The notes beneath the pieces were generated by a model. It saw nothing but the letters and a program-made list of their open reading frames with translations. It did not search any database and was not told where the DNA came from. This document shows positions 16,630-24,964 of a stretch of 64,000 nt of DNA, piece after piece. Source of the DNA: an uncultured Acetatifactor sp. (GTDB taxonomy: Bacteria; Bacillota; Clostridia; Lachnospirales; Lachnospiraceae); the NCBI GenBank assembly GCA_910577665.1, contig CAJTOJ010000013.1:6297-70296 (forward strand). Reading direction: 5' to 3'. How positions within the stretch are numbered: position 1 is the first letter of the stretch; each line of letters starts with the position of its first letter. The position numbers were made by a program, and so were the translations under genes.

Positions 16630-17703
16630 ATGAAATTTGCATACGGCAGCAGCAGGAAGGGTGATGTGGCAGAGGCATTGAGACATATTACAGAACCGGC
16701 AGCGCTGCTTTTTTCTGTTGCAAATGAAGAAATGCTTGAACGCACGGCAAATGAAATCGAGAGAACCTTTCCAGGCGTTGCGTCCATAGGAGGGGTCGGA
16801 CAGACGTATATTGGCAAACAGTTTTTTGATGCAGGTATTACAGTCATTGCAATGAAAGAGAACGTGAAGGTGGTGGCAGATGTCCTGGAACAGGCTTCTG
16901 TGATGCCAGCCAAGTATATCAGGAGGCTTGAGAACGCTGTAAAGTCAGTGGGCGGAGAGCGGGGAAGGACCGCATGTTTTGATCTCTGTTCTGCGGGAGC
17001 AGATGTCCGTGCTGTCACAACGCTGTCCGATTTCCTCTGCCGTCTGGGATATGATCTGGCAGGTGGTACGAGCAATTCGGCATCGGTTGCCTGCAATGGG
17101 AAAGTTTATAAGGACGCATGTGCCTTTTTCGTTTTTAAGAATCTCAACGGGAAAATAAAGTCGTATAAAGAAAACATATACATACATCCACAGGAAAATG
17201 AGAAGCAGTTTATGGTGACAGAGGCAGAACCCAGAAATTACAGGATCCGCACACTGGAGAACATGTCTGCTGAGAAAGTATATACTTCCGAACTGGGAAT
17301 CAGCAGGGATAAGATTACAACCCAGACATTCAAGAACCCATTTGGACATGTCTGTGGCTCTGACACCTATATCGTCTCCATAAAGGGTGTGGAGGCAGAC
17401 GGGAGCATTACAACATTCCGCCCTGCAAACAGGATGGATTTCCTCACCATATTGAAGATGGGAGATTACCGGGAGGTGGTGCAGGACACGATATCCAGGA
17501 TCAAGAGTGATCTGGGCGGTGCGTCTGCAGTGCTTTCTGTAAACTGTCTGTTCCGGTATATCATGTTCAATGATGAACGTTACTGGGATAGTTATCTTGC
17601 GGAAATGTGCCGCAATTTTTCACATGCAGGTATGGTTGGTGTGGGAGAACATTACAATACACAGTTTGTTAATCAGACAATGTGCTGTCTGGCATTTGAA
17701 TAG
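16630..17703 (+). CDS. FIST-domain small-molecule sensor protein
   Basis: About 357 residues with FIST_N (about 20-200) and FIST_C (about 210-350) domains, a sensory module known from signal-transduction proteins and proposed to bind amino acids or similar ligands. Visible family features include ALLFSVANEEMLERTANEI, ASIGGVGQTYIG, LGYDLAGGTSNSASVACNGKV and, at the end, GMVGVGEHYNTQFVNQTMCCLAFE. There is no signal peptide or membrane helix, so it is cytosolic. The ATG at 16630 has GGAGG 8 nt upstream; an in-frame ATG at 16594 does not. A soluble chemoreceptor follows after 12 bp, so this is likely its ligand-binding partner. Ligand unknown. Confidence 0.85.
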   Translation: MKFAYGSSRKGDVAEALRHITEPAALLFSVANEEMLERTANEIERTFPGVASIGGVGQTYIGKQFFDAGITVIAMKENVKVVADVLEQASVMPAKYIRRLENAVKSVGGERGRTACFDLCSAGADVRAVTTLSDFLCRLGYDLAGGTSNSASVACNGKVYKDACAFFVFKNLNGKIKSYKENIYIHPQENEKQFMVTEAEPRNYRIRTLENMSAEKVYTSELGISRDKITTQTFKNPFGHVCGSDTYIVSIKGVEADGSITTFRPANRMDFLTILKMGDYREVVQDTISRIKSDLGGASAVLSVNCLFRYIMFNDERYWDSYLAEMCRNFSHAGMVGVGEHYNTQFVNQTMCCLAFE

Positions 17704-17715
17704 GGGAGGATAGAC

Positions 17716-18675
17716 GTGTTCAGGATATTTGGAAACGCTGGAAAGAAAGAGAAGGAAAAGGATGCCGTATCCGTTATGACGGCCAGGAGACAGGCGGATT
17801 TTGATAAGCATCCGCTGGACTATACACTGACAAGTGCAAACCGGATCGTGAATGAACTGGCGGAGGATGTTTTTCTCACCACACAGAAGATGCGGTATGC
17901 AACAGAACGGCTCTCGGAGCTGAAGAATGATATGATTGGTCCCCAGGGGGAAGTAAGCGCACTGGACGATGGATTCCGTGACATTACAAAGGCGGCAGAC
18001 CATTTTAGTGATGTGGAGGCAGAGATTGAAGAGGCTGTCTCAGAGGCACAACGGCAGATGGAACAGATGAAACAGGATTCCAATGCCCTACAGGAAAATT
18101 TCAAGAACATGTCCCAGACATTTGATATGTTGCAGGGGGCCTTGGACAAAATAGGGGATAGTCTGACAGATATCAGGGCGGTTGCGGATCAGACGAACCT
18201 TCTGGCCTTGAATGCAAGCATTGAGGCGGCCAGGGCCGGGGAACAGGGAAGAGGATTTGCGGTGGTGGCCGAGGAGGTGGGCAAGCTGGCAAAGATGAGC
18301 CAGGACATGGTGGAGTCTATCCATGGGAGCATTGTGGAGGTGGAGCGCCAGAACAATGAACTGAACAGGTTTATCCAGGCATCCGATGAAGCAATGTTGT
18401 GCAACATCAAGAGCATAGAACAGACAGGCAGATATTTTGACGATGTGAAGAGAAGTGTTTCGGGTACAGCCCAGGTCCGGGAAGCAATTGAGAATGCAGT
18501 GGAGAGGAACCGGGAATATGTGAAGACGGTCCAGGACTCCCTGGCCGGAACTGCTGGCATCTACAGTGACATCATTGACAAAATGGACATTGATGACAGC
18601 AAAAAAGGGGTACTTGTGGAGATCTTCCAGAATATGATCGAACAGGCGATTGCCATGGTGGAAGAACTGCCTTGA
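17716..18675 (+). CDS. Soluble methyl-accepting chemotaxis-type signalling protein
   Basis: 319 residues of mostly coiled coil with the conserved chemoreceptor hairpin tip (VADQTNLLALNASIEAARAG and FAVVAEEVGKLA, about residues 155-192). No membrane helix, PAS or Cache domain is seen; the N-terminal 100 residues are helical (LDDGFRDITKAADHF and neighbours). Such proteins pass a signal to CheA/CheW or to another partner. The GTG start at 17716 follows GGGGAGGA. It is co-transcribed with the FIST gene; together they resemble a two-protein receptor with sensor and signalling halves on separate chains. No che genes are in the window, so the output is unknown. Confidence 0.87.
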   Translation: MFRIFGNAGKKEKEKDAVSVMTARRQADFDKHPLDYTLTSANRIVNELAEDVFLTTQKMRYATERLSELKNDMIGPQGEVSALDDGFRDITKAADHFSDVEAEIEEAVSEAQRQMEQMKQDSNALQENFKNMSQTFDMLQGALDKIGDSLTDIRAVADQTNLLALNASIEAARAGEQGRGFAVVAEEVGKLAKMSQDMVESIHGSIVEVERQNNELNRFIQASDEAMLCNIKSIEQTGRYFDDVKRSVSGTAQVREAIENAVERNREYVKTVQDSLAGTAGIYSDIIDKMDIDDSKKGVLVEIFQNMIEQAIAMVEELP

Positions 18676-18981
18676 ACCTGGGGATGGCAGACCCGGCAGA
18701 AACGGATGCGATACAGAGAGGCTGACCGGGCGGGTGGAAAAGAAATAGAACAGCTGGTGGTATGCGAAAAAGGGCACACCTGCCAGGTGATCGCCTGCGG
18801 CAATGTCTTTTGACTGCCTTCAGAAAATTTCCTTGACAGGGACTGGATAAAGTGATCTTAGGGTGCCTGGAGCGGTTTGTCCCAGGCAGACCTGCTTGGA
18901 AGCCGGACCGCATAGAGTGAATCCGGGCATGGGGAGACTTGGGATAAAGGGGAATCCAGAGAGACTGGGAGGAGAAATACA
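18676..18981. other. Intergenic region, nothing firm
   Basis: 306 bp between the chemoreceptor and the SGNH hydrolase. A TTGACA at 18833-18838 could be the -35 box for the downstream gene, but no good -10 follows at the right spacing. A 35-codon ORF starting at 18706 has no ribosome site worth noting. I see no repeat or terminator with a clear T-run. Confidence 0.4.
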
Positions 18982-19644
18982 ATGCTATTTGAGAATATGG
19001 ACCGAATTGTGTTTGCAGGGGATTCTGTGACAGATATGGGAAGTGCCCAGCCAGTGGGGGAAGGCCTCTTTGACAATGTGGGCCACAGCTATGTGCGGAT
19101 GCTGGAGAATATGCTTGGCACATGGTACCCGGAGCTGAAACTGCGGGTGACCAATTCCGGGATCTCGGGCAATACCAGCCGGGATCTGCTGGAACGGTTT
19201 GGGCGGGATGTGGTGGACTTGAAGCCGGACTGGGTGTCTATCTGCATCGGCATCAATGATGTGTGGAGGCAGTTCGACTGTCCGGCTATGGCCGATATCT
19301 GTGTGTTGCCTGAAGAATACCAGGAGAACCTGGAGAAAATGATCCTGACCATCCAGGGGCGGGTAAAGGGGATTTTTCTTATAACTCCTTATTACATGGA
19401 ACCCAACAGGGAAGATCCCATGCGGAAGCGGATGGACGAATATGGTGTAGTCTGTAAAAAGCTGGCCCGGGAGCATGGCTGTATCCTGGTGGACATCCAG
19501 GCGGCTTTCGATGGATATTTCCAGCACAGACATTCCTCCTATGTGGCCTGGGACAGGGTGCATCCCAACCAGATCGGAGCTACCATCATTGCCAGACAGT
19601 TCCTGTCCCACTGCGGGTTTGATTACGGCCATATGCCCGGGTGA
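18982..19644 (+). CDS. SGNH/GDSL-family esterase or lipase
   Basis: 220-residue cytosolic hydrolase of the SGNH fold. Block I is VFAGDSVTDMG with the serine nucleophile at residue 15, block II has the glycine in NSGISGNTSRDLL, block III has the asparagine in CIGINDVWRQF, and block V is WDRVHPNQIG with catalytic Asp and His. No signal peptide, so it probably deacetylates an imported sugar or oligosaccharide. Many such enzymes in gut clostridia sit in plant-polysaccharide loci, which fits the nearby hexuronate genes, but the substrate is not shown here. Start follows GGGAGGAGAAATACA. The gene is convergent with the flavin reductase. Confidence 0.9.
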   Translation: MLFENMDRIVFAGDSVTDMGSAQPVGEGLFDNVGHSYVRMLENMLGTWYPELKLRVTNSGISGNTSRDLLERFGRDVVDLKPDWVSICIGINDVWRQFDCPAMADICVLPEEYQENLEKMILTIQGRVKGIFLITPYYMEPNREDPMRKRMDEYGVVCKKLAREHGCILVDIQAAFDGYFQHRHSSYVAWDRVHPNQIGATIIARQFLSHCGFDYGHMPG

Positions 19645-19717
19645 GACGGACAGGGGTACAGGAAGCCCTATGGAAAGCATTTGAAATGCTCTCCGATGGG
19701 GGCAGGATTCTGCCTGG

Positions 19718-20335
19718 TCAATGGACAAAATGGCTCCACAGATGTTCCTCTTTCCCGGGCAGTCCGTAGGCTTCCTTCCCCAGCGCAATGCTCTTCATGA
19801 GGAAAGTCATGTTTCGGGCCAGGGTGCGCATGGTCTGTAGCCCTTCCTCATCCTGGGCAGCTTCGCCGGGAAGCCTGCCATGGACACTGTTCCAGTACTG
19901 ACTGGAGGCAACGGGCATGCCGCTGATGGTGAAGAATTTGTTCAGCTCATCGAAGGTGGAGGAAAGTCCGCCTCTTCTGGCCACGGCCACGGCGGCCCCT
20001 ACCTTCATGGTCTTGTCAAAAGGAGTGCTGTAGAAGAGCCTGGTGAGGAAAGCCACCAGGGTGGCATTGGCAGAGGCATAATACACAGGAGAGCCCACTA
20101 CCAGGCCATCACATTCCTGGAATTTTGGTGCCATTTCGTTTACCACATCATCAAAGACACATTTTCCCTTTCCGGCGCACTGTCCGCAGGCGATACAGCC
20201 CCGGATGTCCCTGTTTCCAATCTGGATGATCTCTGTCCCGATTCCTTCTTCTGTAAAGACATGCTCCATCTCCTGCAAGGCGATGGATGTGTTGCCACCC
20301 ACCCGGGGGCTTCCGTTGATCAACAATACTTTCAT
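19718..20335 (-). CDS. NADPH-dependent FMN reductase-type flavodoxin protein
   Basis: 205 residues, flavodoxin fold. The FMN phosphate loop is LLINGSPRVGGNTSIAL at the N-terminus; CIACGQCAGKGKCVFDD is a cysteine-rich insert seen in iron-sulfur flavoprotein relatives; DGLVVGSPVYYASAN is the flavin-ring loop. Cytosolic reductase with unknown electron acceptor, perhaps a quinone, nitro compound or iron. The ATG at 20335 follows AGGAGG at the right distance; the longer frame from 20371 lacks a site. Only a weak link to its neighbours. Confidence 0.88.
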   Translation of the reverse strand: MKVLLINGSPRVGGNTSIALQEMEHVFTEEGIGTEIIQIGNRDIRGCIACGQCAGKGKCVFDDVVNEMAPKFQECDGLVVGSPVYYASANATLVAFLTRLFYSTPFDKTMKVGAAVAVARRGGLSSTFDELNKFFTISGMPVASSQYWNSVHGRLPGEAAQDEEGLQTMRTLARNMTFLMKSIALGKEAYGLPGKEEHLWSHFVH

Positions 20336-20396
20336 GGTATGCGTCCTCCTTACTTTAAAGAAAAATTTCAATATGACATTATGACATCTTGGTTTC

Positions 20397-20534
20397 GTGT
20401 TTCTACCGGCTTTTAAAGGTGGTCAGATCCGGCGTGACATCACCATTGACGGAAAGCGGTATCTGATGGCCTGCCTAAAGGTGTATTTTGGCCAGGGTGG
20501 TATGGAAGTGAAAGAGCTTCGGATAACGCATTAG
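20397..20534 (+). pseudogene. Possible remnant of a small protein gene
   Basis: A 45-codon open frame from a GTG ends at 20534, four bases into the tail of the convergent Gfo/Idh gene. The reading GGQIRRDITIDGKRYLMACL then KVYFGQGG and MEVKELRITH looks like real protein (balanced, with a beta-strand pattern) rather than a random frame, but there is no ribosome site and an upstream in-frame stop cuts it off. It may be the 3' end of a lost small gene. Weakly supported. Confidence 0.25.
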
Positions 20535-21526
20535 ATCTGTTTCAATAGCCCGATGACCTGCTCCAGTTCCTCTGGTTTTACCTTGTCCGGGAACCTGCCT
20601 TCCAGGATACAGTCTTTGAAATAGCGGATTTCATTGGCGTAGGCATCACTTTTTGGCAGGTTGATGGAGCCGGTCTCCCCGGTGGCTTTTCCGGTGAGGT
20701 TTCGGATGGTGCCGTCTGTCTCATACAGGATGCACTCCCCCTGTTCACAGGCCAGAATAGCCCGCTCAAACTGGAAGCGGAAGGCTGAGGTGAAGGGGTA
20801 AGGAGCCGCATACCAGGAGGCTTGTGTGGTGACGAAGAAACCAGGATAGTCATATACCACCTGCAGATAGTCCTGTTCGGGCCGTCTGCTGCGGTGGACA
20901 TGCATGTCCCTGGGGGCTCCAAAAGCATACACCAAAAAGTCCAGATCGTGGATATGCAGGTCAAAGGGCACCAGGCCGCTGCGGGCTTCGTCCATCATCC
21001 AGCCGTCCCAGCTCCAGGCCGGGTAGCTGCCCAGACGGGTCATGGAAGCGGTGAGAAGCTGTCCGTATTTTCCGGAGTCATACAGGCTTTTGGCCAGTTC
21101 ATATTCCGGCCAGAAGCGCAGTACCTGCGCTACCATGAAATTGACATGGTATTCACGGGCTGCCGTGTAGACCCGGTCCACATCTGCCCCATTCAGGGAG
21201 ATGGGTTTCTCACAGAGCACATGGATGCCCTTCGACAGGGCCTGGATGGCGGTGTCGGCATGGAGATAAGTGGGCAGGCAGATGTCCAGGATATCCAGAT
21301 CTTCCTGCTCCAGCATCCTGGAGAAGTCGGTATATAGGTGTTTCTCCGGGTAGGGTTCCAGACATTCCTGCCGGATGTCGCAGAGTGCCACCAGTTCGGT
21401 CTCTTCCATGGCCTCCCAGGCGGGAATGTGGGCACCGCTGATGCCGCCTACACCCACCAGGCCCACTTTCAGCCGGGTGCCACTGGGAGCTGTGGTGTGA
21501 TTCTGTGGGGTTTTGGTCTGTGTCAT
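20531..21526 (-). CDS. Gfo/Idh/MocA-family sugar dehydrogenase
   Basis: 331-residue NAD(P)-dependent oxidoreductase. The N-terminal Rossmann fold shows VGLVGVGGISGAHIPAW; the family motif appears as CEKPISLNG; the C-terminal alpha/beta domain contains GLVPFDLHIHDLDFLVYAFG, the usual His-containing active-site helix. It would oxidise or epimerise a sugar or inositol-like ligand. The ATG at 21526 follows GGAGGAGAAACT; the longer frame from 21637 overlaps the upstream gene and has no site. It lies 16 bp after a TIM-barrel sugar isomerase on the same strand, a pairing typical of inositol, keto-sugar or scyllo-type catabolism. Confidence 0.92.
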   Translation of the reverse strand: MTQTKTPQNHTTAPSGTRLKVGLVGVGGISGAHIPAWEAMEETELVALCDIRQECLEPYPEKHLYTDFSRMLEQEDLDILDICLPTYLHADTAIQALSKGIHVLCEKPISLNGADVDRVYTAAREYHVNFMVAQVLRFWPEYELAKSLYDSGKYGQLLTASMTRLGSYPAWSWDGWMMDEARSGLVPFDLHIHDLDFLVYAFGAPRDMHVHRSRRPEQDYLQVVYDYPGFFVTTQASWYAAPYPFTSAFRFQFERAILACEQGECILYETDGTIRNLTGKATGETGSINLPKSDAYANEIRYFKDCILEGRFPDKVKPEELEQVIGLLKQI

Positions 21527-21542
21527 AGTTTCTCCTCCGTAA

Positions 21543-22391
21543 TTAGCCGCAACATTTTGTGCCATATATTTCGTCAATGATCTGTGCCAGGTATTCCCTG
21601 GAAGCCAGGATATCCCGGATCTGTTCGCTGCCATCAATCTCCCGCTCTATGGTCACATGGGAATCATACCCCAGTTCATGGAGCCGTGCAAAAAGGGCGC
21701 GGAAATCCACCTTGCCTTCGCCAATGCGGGTCTCCTGCCCCAGGTGGTGGCCGTTTTCCGGGTAGCGCCCATCCTTGGCGTGGATGTTCCGCACATAGCG
21801 CCCGAACACATCCAGGGCATCCACCGGGTTGGCCTTGCCATAGAGGATCAGATTGGCTGTATCCAGATTGACACCCAGGTTGTCACAACCCACCTTCTCA
21901 AAGCAGCGCAGCATGGTGACAGGGGTCTCCTGGCCAGTCTCGAACAGCAGGTACTGGCCGTTTGCGCAAAGGTGTTGCGCCACTGTGCGCACAGCCACAC
22001 AGAAGCCGTTGAAATTGGGGTCATTGGGATTTTCCGGGATGAAGCCCATATGGGTCACCACATCGGTGATGCCAAGCCTGTGGGCGAAGTCAGCCCCGTC
22101 TATGAGATTGCAGATGCGCATCTGCCGGTACTCGGGGGGAACCAGTCCCAGGGTGATCTGGCCGTCATAGAAATCCCATACCACGGGTCCTTCCCATCCG
22201 CACCAGAAGGCGGATACGGTGATGCCATATTCCTGTAGCATTTCCTGCAACAGCACGGCATTTTCTGCTGTCCACAGGCGGGGGTTCCAGGCCAGAAGCT
22301 GGCAGGAGTCAAAGGCGTGCTGCCGCAGCAGAGCCAGCTTGGCGGGCATGTCTTCCATGGAAGTAAAGTTGACGCAGGTTCCGATTTTCAT
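21543..22391 (-). CDS. Sugar phosphate isomerase/epimerase-type TIM-barrel protein
   Basis: 282 residues of the xylose isomerase-like TIM barrel (AP endonuclease 2 family). Metal-site segments recognisable are VVTHMGFIPEN, YLLFETGQETP, GVNLDTANLILYG, RNIHAKDGRYPE and SHVTIEREIDG, spaced as in sugar epimerases. Cytosolic, substrate unknown. The ATG is preceded by GGAGGAT. It forms a two-gene unit with the Gfo/Idh enzyme and lies below an AraC regulator that probably controls it. Confidence 0.9.
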   Translation of the reverse strand: MKIGTCVNFTSMEDMPAKLALLRQHAFDSCQLLAWNPRLWTAENAVLLQEMLQEYGITVSAFWCGWEGPVVWDFYDGQITLGLVPPEYRQMRICNLIDGADFAHRLGITDVVTHMGFIPENPNDPNFNGFCVAVRTVAQHLCANGQYLLFETGQETPVTMLRCFEKVGCDNLGVNLDTANLILYGKANPVDALDVFGRYVRNIHAKDGRYPENGHHLGQETRIGEGKVDFRALFARLHELGYDSHVTIEREIDGSEQIRDILASREYLAQIIDEIYGTKCCG

Positions 22392-22616
22392 AGGGTATCC
22401 TCCAGTCTATAGGGATGGCGTCTGGCTGTACAGCGCAGACACAGGCCTTTGGTGTGGCACCTTGTGTATGCCATTGTGGTATAGGCCTGTTTGGCCTTGG
22501 TGTTTTTTGGCCCAAGGCTCTGGTATCTTTTTTCATGGTATCACAGGAAGCTCTCCCTAAGTGGAATAATTTAGACTTGGATTTGTATTATTTTTGCTTT
22601 TTTTGGCAGACAGGGG

Positions 22617-23489
22617 TCAGTCTGCTGTAAGGGAGTTGCCCGTTTTCCGATAAGCTGCACGGTAGCCTGCCGGGGACATGCCGTATTGTTTTCGGAAGCA
22701 GTTGGAAAAGTACCCCATGTCGTGGAAACCGCATTTCCAGGAGATGCTGCCGATTGCATCTGCTGTATCCTCCAGCAGCCTCCGGGCCAGCTCCAGCCGC
22801 AGGATCCGGAGGTATTTCATCAGGGGAAGCCCGGTGACTTCCCGGAACCGCCTGCAGAAGTAAGTCTCATCGTATCCGAACAAGGCACTGATATCCCTGG
22901 AGGAAATATTTTCTGTGTAATGATCATTGATGTACGACAGGATACTGCTGAATTTTCCATGGGCCTGTCCGGGCCGGTGATCTGCCACATGGCAGTGCTG
23001 GTATAGAAGGCCAATGATGCCATAGACCTGGCCTATGGCACACAGGGGACTGGTCTTCTGGCCTTTTTCCCCTTTCTTCAGGTATTGTTCCAGATGACCC
23101 AGTGCAGCCAGGATATCAGGGTGGGAAGTCTGGCTTAGGAAACTGGTATGGCGCTGGTAAAGCGGTACCAGATATTTCTCTGAGGCTAAGGTGGCATTGC
23201 AGAATTTTTCCACATCAAACATGATGGTCTTGTAGCTGACTCCATCTACTCCGGCAACACCACCATGCATCATGCAGGGCACAATGATCACAGCAGAATC
23301 CGCTGGAACTGTAAGATGGTTCTCCCCCAGACACAAAAGAAGCGTTCCCCTGCACACATGCAGGATCTCCATCCGTTCATGCCAGTGCATTTCAAAACAA
23401 GTCTGTCCCGGCCCGGACGCAATCTCCAGATATTTAATGGCATTTTTCCCGTAGACAACGGGGGTCAGTTCCTTGTAGGCGTCCAGCAT
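22617..23489 (-). CDS. AraC-family transcriptional regulator with cupin sensor
   Basis: 290 residues. The N-terminal cupin-type ligand domain (about 20-150) contains CFEMHWHERMEILHVCRG; the C-terminal AraC domain (about 190-290) has two helix-turn-helices, including ISALFGYDETYFCRRFREVTG and the signature FHDMGYFSNCFRKQYGMSPAGYR. Probably an activator of the sugar isomerase-Gfo/Idh pair that starts 225 bp downstream on the same strand. The ATG at 23489 follows AAAGGAG; a longer frame from 23519 lacks a site. Confidence 0.9.
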   Translation of the reverse strand: MLDAYKELTPVVYGKNAIKYLEIASGPGQTCFEMHWHERMEILHVCRGTLLLCLGENHLTVPADSAVIIVPCMMHGGVAGVDGVSYKTIMFDVEKFCNATLASEKYLVPLYQRHTSFLSQTSHPDILAALGHLEQYLKKGEKGQKTSPLCAIGQVYGIIGLLYQHCHVADHRPGQAHGKFSSILSYINDHYTENISSRDISALFGYDETYFCRRFREVTGLPLMKYLRILRLELARRLLEDTADAIGSISWKCGFHDMGYFSNCFRKQYGMSPAGYRAAYRKTGNSLTAD

Positions 23490-23626
23490 GGGGTCTCCTT
23501 TTGGTGGTTTAACCGGCACTCTGATCTGGTTCTGGTGATATGGTGCAGTGGGGATGTGCCGGTATTATTGCTTTCATTATAGCAAAAGAGAGAAAAGCCA
23601 TACAAGGGTATTTTCAAAAACTTCTG

Positions 23627-23655
23627 TTTACACCCTGATAAAAACCTTATATAAT
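23627..23655 (+). promoter_or_regulatory. Promoter of the DNA methyltransferase gene
   Basis: TTTACA (23627-23632), 17-bp spacer, TATAAT (23650-23655). It is 33 bp before the GTG start codon, so the leader is very short. Confidence 0.7.
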
Positions 23656-23687
23656 GTGTAAAGAATTAGACGGAGGCATAAGAATAC

Positions 23688-24620
23688 GTGAAGGTAGTAT
23701 CTTTTTTCAGCGGCCTGGGAGGTCTGGACAAAGGTTTCCTGGATGCAGGATATGAGATCATATGGGCCAATGATTTCGACAAATTTGCTGTGCAGACCTA
23801 TCGGGCCAACTTTGGGTCACATATCGTACTGGGTGATATCAATGAGATTCTGCTGGAGGACATTCCGGACTGTGATGTGATGATAGGGGGATTTCCATGC
23901 CAGCCGTTCAGTATGATGGGGCAGCAGAAAGGATTTGAGGATGCAAGGGGGACTTTGTTTTTCCGGATAGCAGAGATCCTGGACCATAAAATAAAAAAAG
24001 GGAAAAAGCCCAAGGCAGTCATTCTTGAAAATGTGCGTTCCCTGAAGACACACAACAATGGAAATACCTACAATACGATACATCGGATCCTGGAGAAGGA
24101 ACTGGGATATCGGGTATTCTGCAACATTCTGAACTCCGCGGACTACGGGGTACCTCAGACCAGGAACAGGACCTATATTGTGTGTTTTCACAGGGAGGTG
24201 GCATACGAATTTCCTCCGGTGCAGGAACTGGACAGTACATTGCAGGATCTGCTGGAACGGGAGGTTGGCGACAAGTACTTTCTGTCAGACAGGATTCTGC
24301 CTACGATCCTGTCTAATGGAACAGGCGGATATAAAGCGAAATCAGAAATTGACTTGAAAGTTGCAAGACCCCTGTGTGCGACCATGGCAAAGATGCACCG
24401 GGCCTGCCAGGACAATTATGTGACACAGAATGGCAGGATAAGGCGGCTGACGCCCCGGGAATGTGCCCGGCTGCAAGGGTTTGAGGATACTTTTGTGATA
24501 CCGGTGTCCGACTGCCAGGCCTACAAACAGTTTGGCAATGCAGTCACCGTAAATGTGTCAAGGGCTGTAGCCTGGTCTGTGAAGGAGACCTTGAAGAAAA
24601 TGGGAGAGTGGACAGAGTAG
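23688..24620 (+). CDS. DNA (cytosine-5) methyltransferase
   Basis: 310-residue C5 methyltransferase, small monomeric type II form. Ordered motifs: I (SAM loop) VVSFFSGLGGLDKGF; IV GGFPCQPFS with catalytic Cys71; VI ENV (residues 114-116); VIII VPQTRNRTYIV; IX RLTPRECARLQGF; X QFGNAVTVNVSRAV. The target-recognition region between VIII and IX is about 90 residues and includes YFLSDRILPTILSNGTGG; its DNA target cannot be read from sequence. Start is GTG with GGAGG about 11 nt upstream. No restriction endonuclease is recognised nearby; two small frames immediately after may be remnants of one. Confidence 0.95.
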   Translation: MKVVSFFSGLGGLDKGFLDAGYEIIWANDFDKFAVQTYRANFGSHIVLGDINEILLEDIPDCDVMIGGFPCQPFSMMGQQKGFEDARGTLFFRIAEILDHKIKKGKKPKAVILENVRSLKTHNNGNTYNTIHRILEKELGYRVFCNILNSADYGVPQTRNRTYIVCFHREVAYEFPPVQELDSTLQDLLEREVGDKYFLSDRILPTILSNGTGGYKAKSEIDLKVARPLCATMAKMHRACQDNYVTQNGRIRRLTPRECARLQGFEDTFVIPVSDCQAYKQFGNAVTVNVSRAVAWSVKETLKKMGEWTE

Positions 24621-24922
24621 ATGGACTACAAAAACGATATCCTTGAAATAGTGGCATTTGTGCAGGAAGGCCTGGAAGAGGTACTGCCAAATGATGCAGA
24701 TGCCGGCATCTGTATCAGCCGTTTTATGGTCGGGATACAGGCAATTCGGTGCCGCCGCTGATGGGAAGGGCCATCGCGCAGGTTGATGAAGCAACTCATG
24801 AAAGGCGGGAAAGTCTGATGGATTTCAAGGAAGCAAGGGGGATTCCGGAACTTGATGTCTGGGGCATATGCTTTGTAGCAGGGCATCGGCTTGGAAAGGG
24901 AGTCTTTGAAACAATGGTTTGA
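24621..24922 (+). pseudogene. Broken small gene downstream of the methyltransferase
   Basis: Two short frames join by a TGATG overlap: 24621-24761 (46 codons, MDYKNDILEIVAFVQEGLEE then VLPNDADAGICIS) and 24761-24922 (53 codons, containing MDFKEARGIPELDVWGICF). The second frame stays open upstream to about 24720, where it would read FYGRDTGNSVPPLMG. This suggests a single protein of about 100 residues interrupted by a frameshift near 24720. The first ATG directly follows the methyltransferase stop. I do not recognise the family. It may be a degraded restriction or accessory component, or two real tiny genes. Confidence 0.4.
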
Positions 24923-24964
24923 CAGGATTGGCATTGGGCCAGGAAAGGGACAGGTAAAAGGATC

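Noticed and set aside
23688..24922. Complete restriction-modification system
   Set aside because: No recognisable endonuclease is present; only a broken small gene follows.
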